Of a DNA stretch of 43,466 bases, positions 17,894 to 26,570 are shown piece after piece. Position 1 is the stretch's first letter. The number at the start of each line of letters is the position of its first letter. Under the pieces are notes generated by a model. It ran no database searches. It saw only the letters and a program-made list of their open reading frames with translations, and was not told where the DNA came from. Source of the stretch: Bacillus massilioanorexius (GTDB lineage: Bacteria > Bacillota > Bacilli > Bacillales > DSM-1321); contig NZ_CABKRX010000111.1 of NCBI RefSeq assembly GCF_902374955.1, positions 5-43,470 of the forward strand, written 5' to 3'. Both the position numbers and the translations under genes were made by a program.

Positions 17894-18028
17894 ATGCAGA
17901 ATAAATATATTATTCATTCTTATCCGAATCCATATCAAAATCCTTATCAGCAGCCAGTTAAGAAAGAACCAAATTACAAGAAAAAATCTGGTGGATGTGG
18001 CTGTGGTAAAAAGAAAAAATATTATTAA
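17894..18028 (+). CDS. 44-residue Tyr/Pro/Lys/Cys spore-coat-like peptide
   Basis: A short gene with TAGGAGG upstream, GTG ATG at its start and its own terminator. The peptide begins MQNKYIIHSYPNPYQNPYQQ and ends in a Gly-Cys-Gly-Cys-Gly-Lys cluster followed by KKKYY. Repeated NPYQ and a Cys/Lys/Tyr tail are typical of small coat or crust proteins that cross-link. I do not recognise a named family. Its place among coat genes supports a spore role (inference). Confidence 0.65.
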   Translation: MQNKYIIHSYPNPYQNPYQQPVKKEPNYKKKSGGCGCGKKKKYY

Positions 18029-18043
18029 GAAATATAGAACTGT

Positions 18044-18072
18044 AAAGAAATGCAGCAATGCATTTCTTTTTT
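18044..18072 (+). terminator. terminator of the 44-residue coat-like gene
   Basis: AAAGAAATGC / GCATTTCTTT with a six-base loop, then a T run. Confidence 0.85.
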
Positions 18073-18467
18073 GTTTGGTTATGTTAAATTTAATGGTTGA
18101 TAATGGCTTGAATCCATTTGTTTTTGCGGTACTACTAAGCCTCCTCACCTCTAATACACTGTGGTCTCTTGTTTTTCTTGTATCTGTCGTAGGAGTTTTA
18201 CGGATTTTTGACTATTCATTTCTGGTTGGAAATTAACGGCTATTCGTTACAGAGCCTTTTACTTTTATGAGAAGATTTTGCTACTTTATGAATATAAATT
18301 TGCAGCAAAAGTGGTTCGGTTGAACATGAAATGTCTTTTTTATTTTTTGATGGTGATTCAAACATTTTAATTATGTTTCTTTTAAACAATACAAACACGT
18401 TTTTTCTCATAATTTTTCTGAGTTTGTAAATTATAAAGTCATAGCAGTAATTGTAAGGAGTGAAAAA

Positions 18468-18953
18468 ATGATAATGGTTCGATGGACTCGATTATTATTC
18501 ATAGTGATGTTAGGGGCTTTTTTATTTATAGCAGGCTGTATGGATACGAATAAAAAAGGCGAAGCCAAGATGGCATTATTTAAAACGACAAATCCTCACC
18601 CAGCGGTATTATATGAAACACCCGAAGAATTTAAGTTTGCTGAAGATTTGCAGAAGTATGTTCTAGAATTTCCTGATATATATGATGCTGCTATTATCAC
18701 TGGGAAAAAAAGAGTACTTGTGGCTTACAAAGTAAAACATATGAAACGGTTTGGCATGAAAAAGATTGAAAAAGATTTAAAAAAGAAGTTAGAAGAAAAA
18801 TATAGTGACCATAAGTTTACCGTTTCAAGTGATTATAAAATCTTTTTAGAGGCCGTTGAATTAAATGAAGACTTGAAGGATGAGAATTATTCAAGGAAAA
18901 AAGCAAGAAAGCAATTCAAAGAAATCATTAAGCTTCAGAAGGAACAGGCATAA
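18468..18953 (+). CDS. YhcN/YlaJ-type sporulation lipoprotein
   Basis: 161 residues. A signal peptide ends in a lipobox, FIAGC (Cys near 24), so the protein is lipid-anchored. The rest is lysine-rich with the YhcN/YlaJ-like fold (VLEFPDIYDAAIITGKKRVLVAYKVKH). Members are found in the inner spore membrane and often sit with spoVA genes. TAAGGAG precedes the ATG. 13 bases before spoVAC, so it is probably co-transcribed in the forespore. Confidence 0.8.
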   Translation: MIMVRWTRLLFIVMLGAFLFIAGCMDTNKKGEAKMALFKTTNPHPAVLYETPEEFKFAEDLQKYVLEFPDIYDAAIITGKKRVLVAYKVKHMKRFGMKKIEKDLKKKLEEKYSDHKFTVSSDYKIFLEAVELNEDLKDENYSRKKARKQFKEIIKLQKEQA

Positions 18954-18966
18954 GGAGGTCGTATTC

Positions 18967-19437
18967 ATGGCAAAACAAGATCAGCTGACTCCTAAACAGC
19001 AAAAATATCAGGAATTAGAGCAAAAGGACGAAACAAAAAGGCCGGTATTAGGTAATTGCATTCGTGCTTTTCTTGTGGGTGGATTCATTTGCTTGATTGG
19101 ACAATTTGTTACGTATTTTTATATATACTTTTTTAATTTTACTGAACAAACAGCTGGCAATCCAACCGTTGCGACGATGGTGTTTTTTTCTATGATTTTA
19201 ACTGGCTTTGGCTTGTATAAGAAGATTGGGCAAATTGGTGGAGCTGGTAGTGCAGTACCAGTTACTGGCTTTGGTAATGCCGTTATATCTGCTGCAATTG
19301 AACATCGTTCGGAAGGTTTTGTTCTTGGCGTAGGTGGAAATATCTTTAAATTAGCAGGATCCGTTATCTTATTTGGTGTTTTCTCTGCATTTGTAGTTGC
19401 ACTTATTAAGACTATTATTAAAGGAATTGGAGGGTAA
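18967..19437 (+). CDS. spoVAC: stage V sporulation protein AC
   Basis: Inner spore membrane channel subunit for Ca-dipicolinic acid uptake and release. Cytosolic N-terminal MAKQDQLTPKQQKYQE, then several membrane segments with FLVGGFICLIGQ and the SpoVAC/AE core GAGSAVPVTGFGNAVISAAIEH. About 156 residues. The start is set by AGGAGGTCGTATTC; the upstream frame overlaps the lipoprotein gene and is rejected. spoVAD follows after three bases. Confidence 0.93.
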   Translation: MAKQDQLTPKQQKYQELEQKDETKRPVLGNCIRAFLVGGFICLIGQFVTYFYIYFFNFTEQTAGNPTVATMVFFSMILTGFGLYKKIGQIGGAGSAVPVTGFGNAVISAAIEHRSEGFVLGVGGNIFKLAGSVILFGVFSAFVVALIKTIIKGIGG

Positions 19438-19440
19438 ACC

Positions 19441-20457
19441 ATGTTAGTTGGCAAACAGTCATGGAATTTTGCTAATGCACCTGCGATTTTGTCAACAGGA
19501 GTAGTAGGAGGTTCTTTAGAAAAAGATGGTTTGTTAGCAAATGATTTTGACCTTCTTTATGATGATAATTACGTTAACAAAGAATCACATGAGAAAGCAA
19601 ATCGAAAGCTATTGGAGGATGCAATAGAAATTGTTCTTCAAAAAGGAAAAATAGAAAAAGAACAAGTGCAATTTTTTATAGCTGGAGATTTAATCAATCA
19701 AATGACGCCCACAACGTTTGCTGCAAGAACGAGTGCCATTCCTCATATTGGAATCTTTGGAGCTTGTGCCACTTCAATGGAAGGTCTCGCATTATCTTCA
19801 TTTCTTGTCAATTATAATGGAGGAAATCATATTATCACGGGTGCTTCAAGCCATAAAGGCGCTGTTGAAAAACAGTTTAGATATCCAACCGATTATGGAG
19901 GGCAAAAGCCACCAACAGCTCAGTCAACTGTGACAGGTGCAGGTGTTGCCTTGATAGGGAAAAGTATGAATATTCAACAGCCGATACATAAAGTAAAGGC
20001 AGCGACTATTGGTAAAGTTGTCGATATGGGTTTAACAGATCCTTATAACATGGGTGGGGCGATGGCTCCTGCTGCTGTTGATACGATTATAGCTCATCAT
20101 AAAGATTTAGGTTTGGGACCGAATTATTATGATGCCGTTATTACGGGTGACCTAGGAAGAATTGGTCATCAAGTTGCGTATGATTTAATGCAAGAAAATG
20201 GATTTGGGATTCAAAAAGATCGCTTTTTAGATTGCGGTATGTTGATCTATAGTAAAAATCAAGACGTTTTTTCGGGCGGAAGTGGGGCAGCGTGTTCCGC
20301 TACCGTACTTTATGGTCATTTGTTAAATGAAATGAAAAAAGGAACATACAAACGAATTTTATTAGTTAGTACCGGTGCATTACTATCACCTTTGTCGTTT
20401 CAACAAGGTGAAACAATCCCATGTATTGCACATGCTGTAGCTATACAATACGAATAA
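19441..20457 (+). CDS. spoVAD: stage V sporulation protein AD
   Basis: DPA-binding protein with a thiolase fold, part of the SpoVA channel. FIAGDLINQMTPTTFAAR, FGACATSMEGLALSS (Cys in the thiolase-like position), TGASSHKGAVEKQFRYPTDYG and VITGDLGRIGHQV are typical. 338 residues. GGAGGGTAAACC overlaps the spoVAC stop, which suggests coupled translation. Confidence 0.95.
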   Translation: MLVGKQSWNFANAPAILSTGVVGGSLEKDGLLANDFDLLYDDNYVNKESHEKANRKLLEDAIEIVLQKGKIEKEQVQFFIAGDLINQMTPTTFAARTSAIPHIGIFGACATSMEGLALSSFLVNYNGGNHIITGASSHKGAVEKQFRYPTDYGGQKPPTAQSTVTGAGVALIGKSMNIQQPIHKVKAATIGKVVDMGLTDPYNMGGAMAPAAVDTIIAHHKDLGLGPNYYDAVITGDLGRIGHQVAYDLMQENGFGIQKDRFLDCGMLIYSKNQDVFSGGSGAACSATVLYGHLLNEMKKGTYKRILLVSTGALLSPLSFQQGETIPCIAHAVAIQYE

Positions 20458-20470
20458 AAGTAAGAAAGGA

Positions 20471-20839
20471 ATGAAAAACGATATGTTGCCAATGTTTTTC
20501 TGGGCATTTGTTATTGGTGGACTGATTTGTGTATTCGGTCAATTATTGTTTGATGTCGCTAAATTGACTCCAGCACATACACTTAGTTTATTAGTTGTGA
20601 TTGGTGCCGTGTTAGATGGTTTCGGTTGGTATGAGCCACTCATTGATTTCGCAGGGGCAGGAGCGACAGTTCCAATCACTAGCTTTGGAAATACGCTTGT
20701 TCATGGAGCATTACAAGAAGCGGAGAAGCATGGATTAGTTGGAGTATTATCTGGAATGTTTGAAATCGCGAGTGCAGGTATTTCATCCGCAATTATTTTC
20801 GGATTTATAGGTGCTCTCATTTTTAAACCTAAGGGTTGA
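20471..20839 (+). CDS. spoVAE: stage V sporulation protein AEb
   Basis: Third SpoVA channel subunit. Four hydrophobic segments with FFWAFVIGGLICVFGQLLFD and GAGATVPITSFGNTLVHGALQEAE, clearly related to SpoVAC. About 122 residues. Two in-frame ATGs are possible (20471 and 20483); AGAAAGGA is close to the first, so the start is uncertain by four codons. Last gene of the spoVA run. Confidence 0.9.
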   Translation: MKNDMLPMFFWAFVIGGLICVFGQLLFDVAKLTPAHTLSLLVVIGAVLDGFGWYEPLIDFAGAGATVPITSFGNTLVHGALQEAEKHGLVGVLSGMFEIASAGISSAIIFGFIGALIFKPKG

Positions 20840-21003
20840 AATTTCATCAAAATCTACTGGCTTTTTTATAGAATATTACAACTTTAACGATTCATTTTAC
20901 AGAACTTGTAATGAAAATTAATAAGATGGTAGGGAAAAGCCCAAACATAATCCTTTACTTTGTCATATGTTAAAAAGAACTAAGCGAAAGCGAGGTGAAG
21001 GGA

Positions 21004-21174
21004 ATGTTTGGTGGCTACGGATATGGTGGTAACTGTTGTGCAGGCTACGGTGCAGGCTACGGTGCAGGATATGGCTATGGCGGTGGATGCGGTGGAGGAT
21101 ACGGTTCAACGTTTGTTTTAATCGTAGTACTGTTTATCCTATTAATAATTGTAGGAGCTTCATTCTGTTGCTAA
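21004..21174 (+). CDS. YjcZ-family sporulation peptide (56 aa)
   Basis: The Gly/Tyr/Cys-rich head MFGGYGYGGNCCAGYG with repeated GAGYG is followed by a single hydrophobic C-terminal helix, FVLIVVLFILLIIVGASFCC. This layout matches the YjcZ family of tiny sporulation proteins. GCGAGGTGAAGGGA precedes the ATG. Own terminator downstream. Confidence 0.88.
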   Translation: MFGGYGYGGNCCAGYGAGYGAGYGYGGGCGGGYGSTFVLIVVLFILLIIVGASFCC

Positions 21175-21180
21175 GACAAA

Positions 21181-21204
21181 AAGGACGGGAAACCGTCCTT
21201 TTTT
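21181..21204 (+). terminator. terminator of the YjcZ-type gene
   Basis: AAGGACGG / CCGTCCTT with a GAAA loop and a T run. Confidence 0.92.
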
Positions 21205-21381
21205 GTTTGTAAAGATATGTTAATTAATATCTGCTACATAAAATAGATGGTGTTAGATGAACACACTCTATACAGTAAATAAAGCAAAGAACAGGACAAA
21301 GCGTGTAGCATCAGCTTTTTAGAAAAGAAGAATACATGTATGTAAACATATCCATAAAAAAGGGAGATCACATAAAGCGTA

Positions 21382-21425
21382 GGGGCCTCTGAAAAGTGAT
21401 AATGTATCACTTTTCAGACAGCCCC
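21382..21425. repeat. GGGGCTGTCTGAAAAG palindrome
   Basis: Reading either way gives GGGGC...CTGAAAAGTGATA / TATCACTTTTCAG...GCCCC. It resembles the other palindrome after spoVIF. It may end the minus-strand gene that follows, but its sequence suggests a dispersed repeat. The rest of 21205-21487 shows no gene. Confidence 0.6.
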
Positions 21426-21487
21426 TTAGTGTTGTTCTATTCACGTTATTTTCTCTCCTCGTTAAGTTTACGATTAGAGCTTGGCGT

Positions 21488-21757
21488 CTAAGCAGGGAAG
21501 TTTGATTCTCCTTTTTTCCAGCAGCGTCCATAATTACGTGTGTTTCTCCAGCAATGTCTTTTATGACGGCTAGATTGGCTGCTTTCTCTAGAGCTAGATG
21601 AACTTGAACTACTTTCAGAACGTTTATTAATCATAACACTTGTAGAACATAAATCGGAACTTGAACTTTCATGAGGTCGACAGCGATTTCGATGAAATTT
21701 ACAAGAAGTTAAGTGATTACATCTTTTGCAACGACGACGTTTCTTAGATTGAGACAT
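21488..21757 (-). CDS. Cys/Ser/Arg-rich small protein, putative spore component
   Basis: 89 residues, very basic. The N-terminal half (KKRRRCKRCNHLTSCKFHRNRC) has CxxC and CxxxH pairs that could bind zinc; a poly-Ser/Arg tract follows, then CWRNTRNYGRCWKK. AAAGGGGGG lies before the ATG. No family recognised. The composition is like small coat or core proteins and it sits between spore genes, so a spore role is likely but inferred. Confidence 0.6.
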   Translation of the reverse strand: MSQSKKRRRCKRCNHLTSCKFHRNRCRPHESSSSDLCSTSVMINKRSESSSSSSSSRESSQSSRHKRHCWRNTRNYGRCWKKGESNFPA

Positions 21758-21928
21758 AGTTTACCCCCCTTTAAAATAAATCTCACATTATGATATGTAA
21801 GAATTGGGTAAATGGTATGGACGAGAGAAAAAATTTCACCAAATGTTTTTTTATTTAGTTTCCAGTGTCTAAGCACTTTTTTATCATTTGTTCATACAAT
21901 GACCATACAGAGAAGGAGGGCTTAAACA

Positions 21929-22189
21929 ATGGATACTAATTTTTTTAAAAACATGGAAAAGAAAACAGGAGTTAATATGAAGGATGTAATGGATTTAGCT
22001 AATTCTTTACAAGGCGCTAATTTCCAAGATGAAAATACAGTTCGTGGTGTCATCAAACGTGTGTCGAAAATGGCAGGTAAGCCGGTTAATAAAGAATTGG
22101 AAGATAAAATTGTAAGCTCGATTATCAATGACGGTAAGCAGCTTGATTTTAGTACAATTGCTAGTATGATAAATAATAAAAAATCGTAA
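21929..22189 (+). CDS. spoVIF: stage VI sporulation protein F
   Basis: 86-residue SpoVIF (YjcC) family protein, needed for late coat assembly under SigK/GerE in B. subtilis (family knowledge). Seen: KKTGVNMKDVMDLANSLQGANFQDENTVRGVIKRVS-type helical sequence with GKPV and a DGKQLDFSTIASMI tail. AGAAGGAGG precedes the ATG. In the expected yjcA-spoVIF-yjcD context. Confidence 0.9.
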   Translation: MDTNFFKNMEKKTGVNMKDVMDLANSLQGANFQDENTVRGVIKRVSKMAGKPVNKELEDKIVSSIINDGKQLDFSTIASMINNKKS

Positions 22190-22210
22190 TATGAATACTT
22201 AAGAAAAGAG

Positions 22211-22254
22211 GAGGCTGTCTAAAAAGGGATTTTCAATCTCTTTTTAGACGCCTC
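22211..22254 (+). terminator. spoVIF terminator / GAGGCTGTCTAAAAA palindrome
   Basis: GAGGCTGTCTAAAAAG... pairs with CTTTTTAGAC..GCCTC. It works as the spoVIF terminator and is related to the palindrome near 21,400. Confidence 0.7.
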
Positions 22255-22314
22255 TTGCCTCTTTTACAAAGGCTCGTTTTGCAAACTTTGTTTCTAATGA
22301 ACAAGGAGTGAGTA

Positions 22315-22530
22315 TTGTTTGAACTCCGTTTCAGGATGCTCTTTCCGCGGGGCGAGCGGAGAGCATCCTCGGCACGTAGTGCCTGTGGGGTCTCACCTAT
22401 CCCGTTGCTCCCACAGGAGTCTCACTCCTTAGGCTTCATTCAACCGACCTTTTATACACTGATTTTATTCATCGAACATATTGTAAAGCAACAATCTTAT
22501 AGAAAACAGCCTTTACAAAAAAATTTACAT
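22315..22530. repeat. Bacillaceae GC-rich intergenic repeat, copy 1
   Basis: GTTTCAGGATGCTCTTTCCGCGGGGCGAGCGGAGAGCATCC forms a hairpin-rich core, followed by GGGGTCTCACC...CAGGAGTCTCACT, and ends with an AT-rich TTTTATACACTGATTTTATT arm. The tail matches a second copy near 30,290. The core is GC-rich in an AT-rich genome. No ORF in it is credible. Confidence 0.75.
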
Positions 22531-22617
22531 TTCATTTAATAAATATAAAAATACTCTTTTGGGTTAAACACTTCTTGTTTTTTCAAGAAACCAACGTTTC
22601 CTAAGGATAACAAAATA

Positions 22618-22645
22618 GGGAACTCTCTTATTTCAAGGAGTTCCC
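22618..22645 (-). terminator. terminator of the helicase gene
   Basis: GGGAACTC / GAGTTCCC stem; on the minus strand it is followed by CTATTTTGTT. Confidence 0.75.
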
Positions 22646-22686
22646 ATAATGCTTAAGTTATAGCCAAATTATAGTACCGGATACAT

Positions 22687-24960
22687 TTACATATATAAAA
22701 AACGTGATGGATACGCTGTTTTGCCACCTCGACTTTGGAGAATGGAGAAGTACAGCTGATCTTGTGCTCTTGTTGCAGCAACATACATTAAGCGTCGTTC
22801 TTCTTCAAGGGCATGTTTGTTGCCTTTTCTATAATCATCCATGGCGAAATCATGTGGTAAACCACCATCAACTGCACTTAAAATATAAACATTTTTATAT
22901 TCAAGTCCTTTGGAGCGATGAATAGTCGTTAGTGAGATAGCATCAGGAAAGTGCTTTGAAAGTTTTTTCACTTCTTTATTCATAGCATTCATATGGTCTG
23001 CATGTTCAATGAATGTCTGGCAATCTGTAAAGCGTTTGGCGGCAACTTTCAAGTTTCGAACATCATCCGATCCTTTTTCCATCTTGCTGCCTTCATTGCC
23101 ACGCTTTTTGACATAATCATTGAAGCCAAAATCTTTTTCAATTCGCTCAAGTGCCGCGTAAGGTGGCAAATTTTGCAGACTTCTAATTTGTGTAGCTAAC
23201 TTTGATAGTTTTCGTTCTTGAAAAGCATGTCCCGTTTTAATTTTTGAAAGAGCTGTTAATGCACTACAATCCTGTAAAATGATTTGTGCTTTTATCTCCT
23301 GAAGCATGCTGTTTTTTAGGAACAAAGCAGGTAGTAAATCGGCACATGCTCCTAGATCATCTTCGTTTAGGCATAATCGTAGAAAGGCAAGCATACTTTT
23401 AACAACCCGACGTTGATAAAACGCTTCTGCATCACTATCAATAACAAATGGTAAATTGGATTCTGCTAATCTTTCAAAAATGGCACGAGACATTGTATGT
23501 GTACGATATAAAATAGCAAAATCAGATGGGTTTGCCCCATTTTCAATTTTTTCAGCGATATCTGTCACAATCATGGTTGCTTCTTGTTCTTCGTCCTGTG
23601 GATAAAAAAGGATAGGAGCACTTCCTTGATCGTGCTGTGCTACCATTGTTTTGACTTTTCGTCTCTCATTTTTGGCGATAATTCGATTGGCTGTAGCAAC
23701 GATTTGATGAGATGAACGATAATTTTGTGAAAGCTTAATGACCTTTGTGTTTGTAAAATCCTTTTCAAAATCTAATATGAAGGATGGGTCGCTTCCTCTA
23801 AATGCATAAATGGATTGATCATCATCGCCAACAACGCAAATGTTATTCGATTTTCTACTAAGCATTTTCATAAGCTTATATTGCACTTTATTTATGTCTT
23901 GAAACTCATCTATTAAGATATATTTAAAACGATTTTGATATTTTTCTAGAATATCAGGATTATTCATAAAAAGCGTATAACAGCCAATTAACATATCATC
24001 GAAATCAAATTTTCCGATTCGGCTTTTTTCAGCTTCGTATTTTTTATATAGGTATAAGTAATCTTCTTCCCATTTGTCTTGTGCACGTATCTCTTCAGGG
24101 AACAGAAGTGAATTTTTCCACAAACCGATTTGCTGCAAAGCAGCATCATAGGCAAATTCTTTATCGTCAAGTCCACGTTCTCTACCAGCAGATTTGAGAA
24201 TAAATTCTTTTTCCCAATCGAATTTAATAAGAGCATTATTTTGCCAATATTGTGGTTCGTGAAAAAGTAAAATCTTATAGAAAATACTATGGAACGTTCC
24301 AGAGACTAGGCAATTTACATCTTTGTTTGTAATATCAGGATAACCAAGCATCCTTTCCTTCATTTCCTTAGCAGCTTTTGCTGTAAAGGTAACGAGTAAA
24401 ATTTCCGATGGAGGAACTTGAGCAACTCTCATTAAATAGGCTGTTCGTGCCGTTAGAACGCGAGTTTTTCCGCTACCTGCGCCAGATAGAACGAGGAGAG
24501 GACCATCAATCGTTGTTACAGCCTGAAGCTGATCGTTATCTAGAACGACACCACCTTGCTCCTCTAATAAATGCAAATAAGGATGAAGATTTTCACTTAT
24601 TTTAGGTTTCGATAAAATATAAGCAGGATTTCCACTTATCGGTTTCGAATTTTTATATGAGATAGGTTCAATTTCTTTTGTAATACTTCTAGATGTAGGG
24701 AGCTTAAACCCATTTCTTTCAATATACATGTCTGATTCTTTCGAAGTAGGTGAAGCGATATGCATTTCGCATGGAGGCTTTGATTTACCAACATGATAGA
24801 AATGTGGAGCTTCGTTTATCCCTAGGTAAAGTCGAACTTGTTCTTTACATACAGGACAAGTTAACAATCCTTTTTTACCTCGTTCAAATGTAACTTGAAG
24901 GAGATCTGCGGATATTTTAGTTAAATCAATCATTTCTTGATGAAATTTTGCATGTTTCAT
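22687..24960 (-). CDS. yjcD: UvrD/Rep-type superfamily 1 DNA helicase (YjcD)
   Basis: 3'-5' DNA helicase. Walker A GAGSGKT is at 160-166; later motifs are LLVTFTAKAAKEM (Ia), ILIDEFQDINKVQ (II), VVGDDDQSIYAFRGS (III), LSQNYRSS (IV), SLTTIHRSKGLEYKNVYI (V) and ERRLMYVAATRAQDQL (VI). The N-terminal 70 residues hold CPVC, HxxH and CxxxxH pairs (C35, C38, H53, H56, C64, H67), a CoiA-like zinc domain. 757 residues. Same place as yjcD in B. subtilis. Confidence 0.92.
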   Translation of the reverse strand: MKHAKFHQEMIDLTKISADLLQVTFERGKKGLLTCPVCKEQVRLYLGINEAPHFYHVGKSKPPCEMHIASPTSKESDMYIERNGFKLPTSRSITKEIEPISYKNSKPISGNPAYILSKPKISENLHPYLHLLEEQGGVVLDNDQLQAVTTIDGPLLVLSGAGSGKTRVLTARTAYLMRVAQVPPSEILLVTFTAKAAKEMKERMLGYPDITNKDVNCLVSGTFHSIFYKILLFHEPQYWQNNALIKFDWEKEFILKSAGRERGLDDKEFAYDAALQQIGLWKNSLLFPEEIRAQDKWEEDYLYLYKKYEAEKSRIGKFDFDDMLIGCYTLFMNNPDILEKYQNRFKYILIDEFQDINKVQYKLMKMLSRKSNNICVVGDDDQSIYAFRGSDPSFILDFEKDFTNTKVIKLSQNYRSSHQIVATANRIIAKNERRKVKTMVAQHDQGSAPILFYPQDEEQEATMIVTDIAEKIENGANPSDFAILYRTHTMSRAIFERLAESNLPFVIDSDAEAFYQRRVVKSMLAFLRLCLNEDDLGACADLLPALFLKNSMLQEIKAQIILQDCSALTALSKIKTGHAFQERKLSKLATQIRSLQNLPPYAALERIEKDFGFNDYVKKRGNEGSKMEKGSDDVRNLKVAAKRFTDCQTFIEHADHMNAMNKEVKKLSKHFPDAISLTTIHRSKGLEYKNVYILSAVDGGLPHDFAMDDYRKGNKHALEEERRLMYVAATRAQDQLYFSILQSRGGKTAYPSRFLYM

Positions 24961-25118
24961 GAACTTTCCCTCAAATCATTATCACTAGTGTTAAAAAGTA
25001 GTCAATCTTCATATTAACAAATCATAGACTAAACCAAAAGTATATAATACGTGTGTTTCAAAATTTTTTAAAAGGGTAAATATGTAAATAGATACTTTAA
25101 AAAGTAGAGGTGATAAAC

Positions 25119-25409
25119 ATGGGATATATTCCTCCAGTCATTCCTTTTGAATCTATTCAATATGGAAATCGAGTCTCTTATAGCGATGAAAGACTAGCAT
25201 CCTATCAAAATGTAAAAGGAATACAGCCTCTGTTTGCAGCTATATTACATGTGAAAAGTGAAGAAAACGGCTATAATAATCCATCAAAGCAAAAGCCTGC
25301 TTATATAGAAAAAAAAGAGAACAAAAAACGAAATGTTACGATTGAGCAGCCTTTTATAAGCGCTCCGCATATTACTGGAAAGGGTGTACTCATTGACACC
25401 ATTACTTAA
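25119..25409 (+). CDS. small conserved-looking protein, unknown
   Basis: 96 residues, starting MGYIPPVIPFESIQYGNRV. No signal peptide, no membrane segment, basic middle (KKENKKRNVT). GTAGAGGTG precedes the ATG and a terminator follows, so the gene is probably real. I do not recognise the family. Divergent from the helicase gene. Confidence 0.6.
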   Translation: MGYIPPVIPFESIQYGNRVSYSDERLASYQNVKGIQPLFAAILHVKSEENGYNNPSKQKPAYIEKKENKKRNVTIEQPFISAPHITGKGVLIDTIT

Positions 25410-25427
25410 AAAATCATCTTTGTCAGG

Positions 25428-25471
25428 ATAAGCTATTCTTATGAAAATGGGGATAGCTTATTTGTTTTTTT
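25428..25471 (+). terminator. terminator after the 96-residue gene
   Basis: ATAAGCTAT / ATAGCTTAT stem, then TTGTTTTTTT. The rest of 25,472-25,803 shows no gene. A TTTGTTGCCATTAAGTAAGTAGT stretch near 25,487 resembles the edge of the repeat near 30,260. Confidence 0.85.
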
Positions 25472-25803
25472 CTAGACTTTGTTGCCATTAAGTAAGTAGT
25501 AGCGGAACATAATGACTCACTGTACTATTAAACACTACTATTTTTTAGAAATCCGTTATTTTTATGCAGATTTTAATTAGAACTAGAAAGTTTACTTCAT
25601 ACGTTTGAACTTTTGATAGAAAATCATAATAAAAAACAAATTTTGACAAAAAAAGAAAATGGGAAGATGCGAGGACTTTTTGCTCGTTTAACAATTTTTA
25701 TATTGAAAATACTTGTGAAATGCTAGTTTTTCATTAGAAAACGTTGTATGATGACCTTGTTGACTTTTTTTTACACAAAATTTTCTTTAAAGGTGATTGG
25801 TAT

Positions 25804-26391
25804 ATGTTTAGGTTCTTAAAATGGTCCTTTATTGTCGTTTTTTGTTTTTTTATGTATACAGGATTAAGTGTATATTTTTTCGGTATGAAAAATGATGAAA
25901 AGAAAAGCGATGCTGCTATAGTATTAGGCGCAGCAGCATGGAACGGAAAACCTTCACCAGTTTTAAAAGAAAGAGTCAACCATGCTATTAAATTATATAA
26001 AGATGGAACTGTCGATTATATTATTTTTACTGGGGGATTAGCTCCTGGTGAAGTGAAATCTGAAGCAAGAGCATCCATGGATTATGCTATAGAAAAAGGC
26101 GTAAAGAAAGAAGATATAATAATAGAAGAGAAATCAATGGTGACAAAAGAGAATTTACAATATGCGCTTGAAGAAGTAGAGAAAAAACACTACGACTTCG
26201 ATTCCTATATTTTAGTGAGTGACCCTTTACATATGAAACGGTCTGTCATTCTAGCAAAAGAACTAGATTTAAATGTATATTCTTCTCCAACACCAACTTC
26301 TGCCTATCGAACTTTTGAAGCAAAATTACCGTTCTTTCTAAAAGAATGGATGTATTATACAGGATATATTATTACTACTCCATTCCGATAA
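25804..26391 (+). CDS. DUF218 (ElyC/SanA/YdcF-type) membrane protein
   Basis: 195 residues. An N-terminal membrane helix (residues 4-22) is followed by the DUF218 domain: AAIVLGAAAWNGKPSPVLKERVNHAI, IIFTGGLAPGEVKSEA, MVTKENLQYAL and LVSDPLHMKRSVILAKEL. Family members affect envelope integrity or vancomycin tolerance in other bacteria; the reaction is unknown. Start chosen by AAAGGTGATTGGTAT. Confidence 0.88.
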   Translation: MFRFLKWSFIVVFCFFMYTGLSVYFFGMKNDEKKSDAAIVLGAAAWNGKPSPVLKERVNHAIKLYKDGTVDYIIFTGGLAPGEVKSEARASMDYAIEKGVKKEDIIIEEKSMVTKENLQYALEEVEKKHYDFDSYILVSDPLHMKRSVILAKELDLNVYSSPTPTSAYRTFEAKLPFFLKEWMYYTGYIITTPFR

Positions 26392-26441
26392 ACAATAGAT
26401 ATAATTTGAAATCGACAATGTTGAATAAGATGGATTATATA

Positions 26442-26490
26442 AAATGAGGGTGATAGGAAGAACTGAAATATTCTCCTGTCACCCTCATTT
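26442..26490. terminator. terminator between DUF218 gene and yjcF
   Basis: AAATGAGGGTGA pairs with TCACCCTCATTT, with further pairing inside (AGGA/TCCT). It sits in the convergent gap. Confidence 0.85.
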
Positions 26491-26570
26491 GTTTAGGTAT
26501 TTAATTGTTTAATGTTGGTCAAACACTTCAATAGAGATAAACGCCATTTAATAGAATAACCATAGCTAGT

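Noticed and set aside
17991..18236. 81-codon hydrophobic ORF on the plus strand
   Set aside because: Its 5' part overlaps the coat-like peptide and its terminator, there is no good ribosome binding site, and no family is recognised. The hydrophobic stretch comes from AT-rich sequence.
22315..22539. 74-codon ORF in the GC-rich repeat
   Set aside because: It lies in a hairpin-rich non-coding repeat, and the diverged second copy does not keep the frame.
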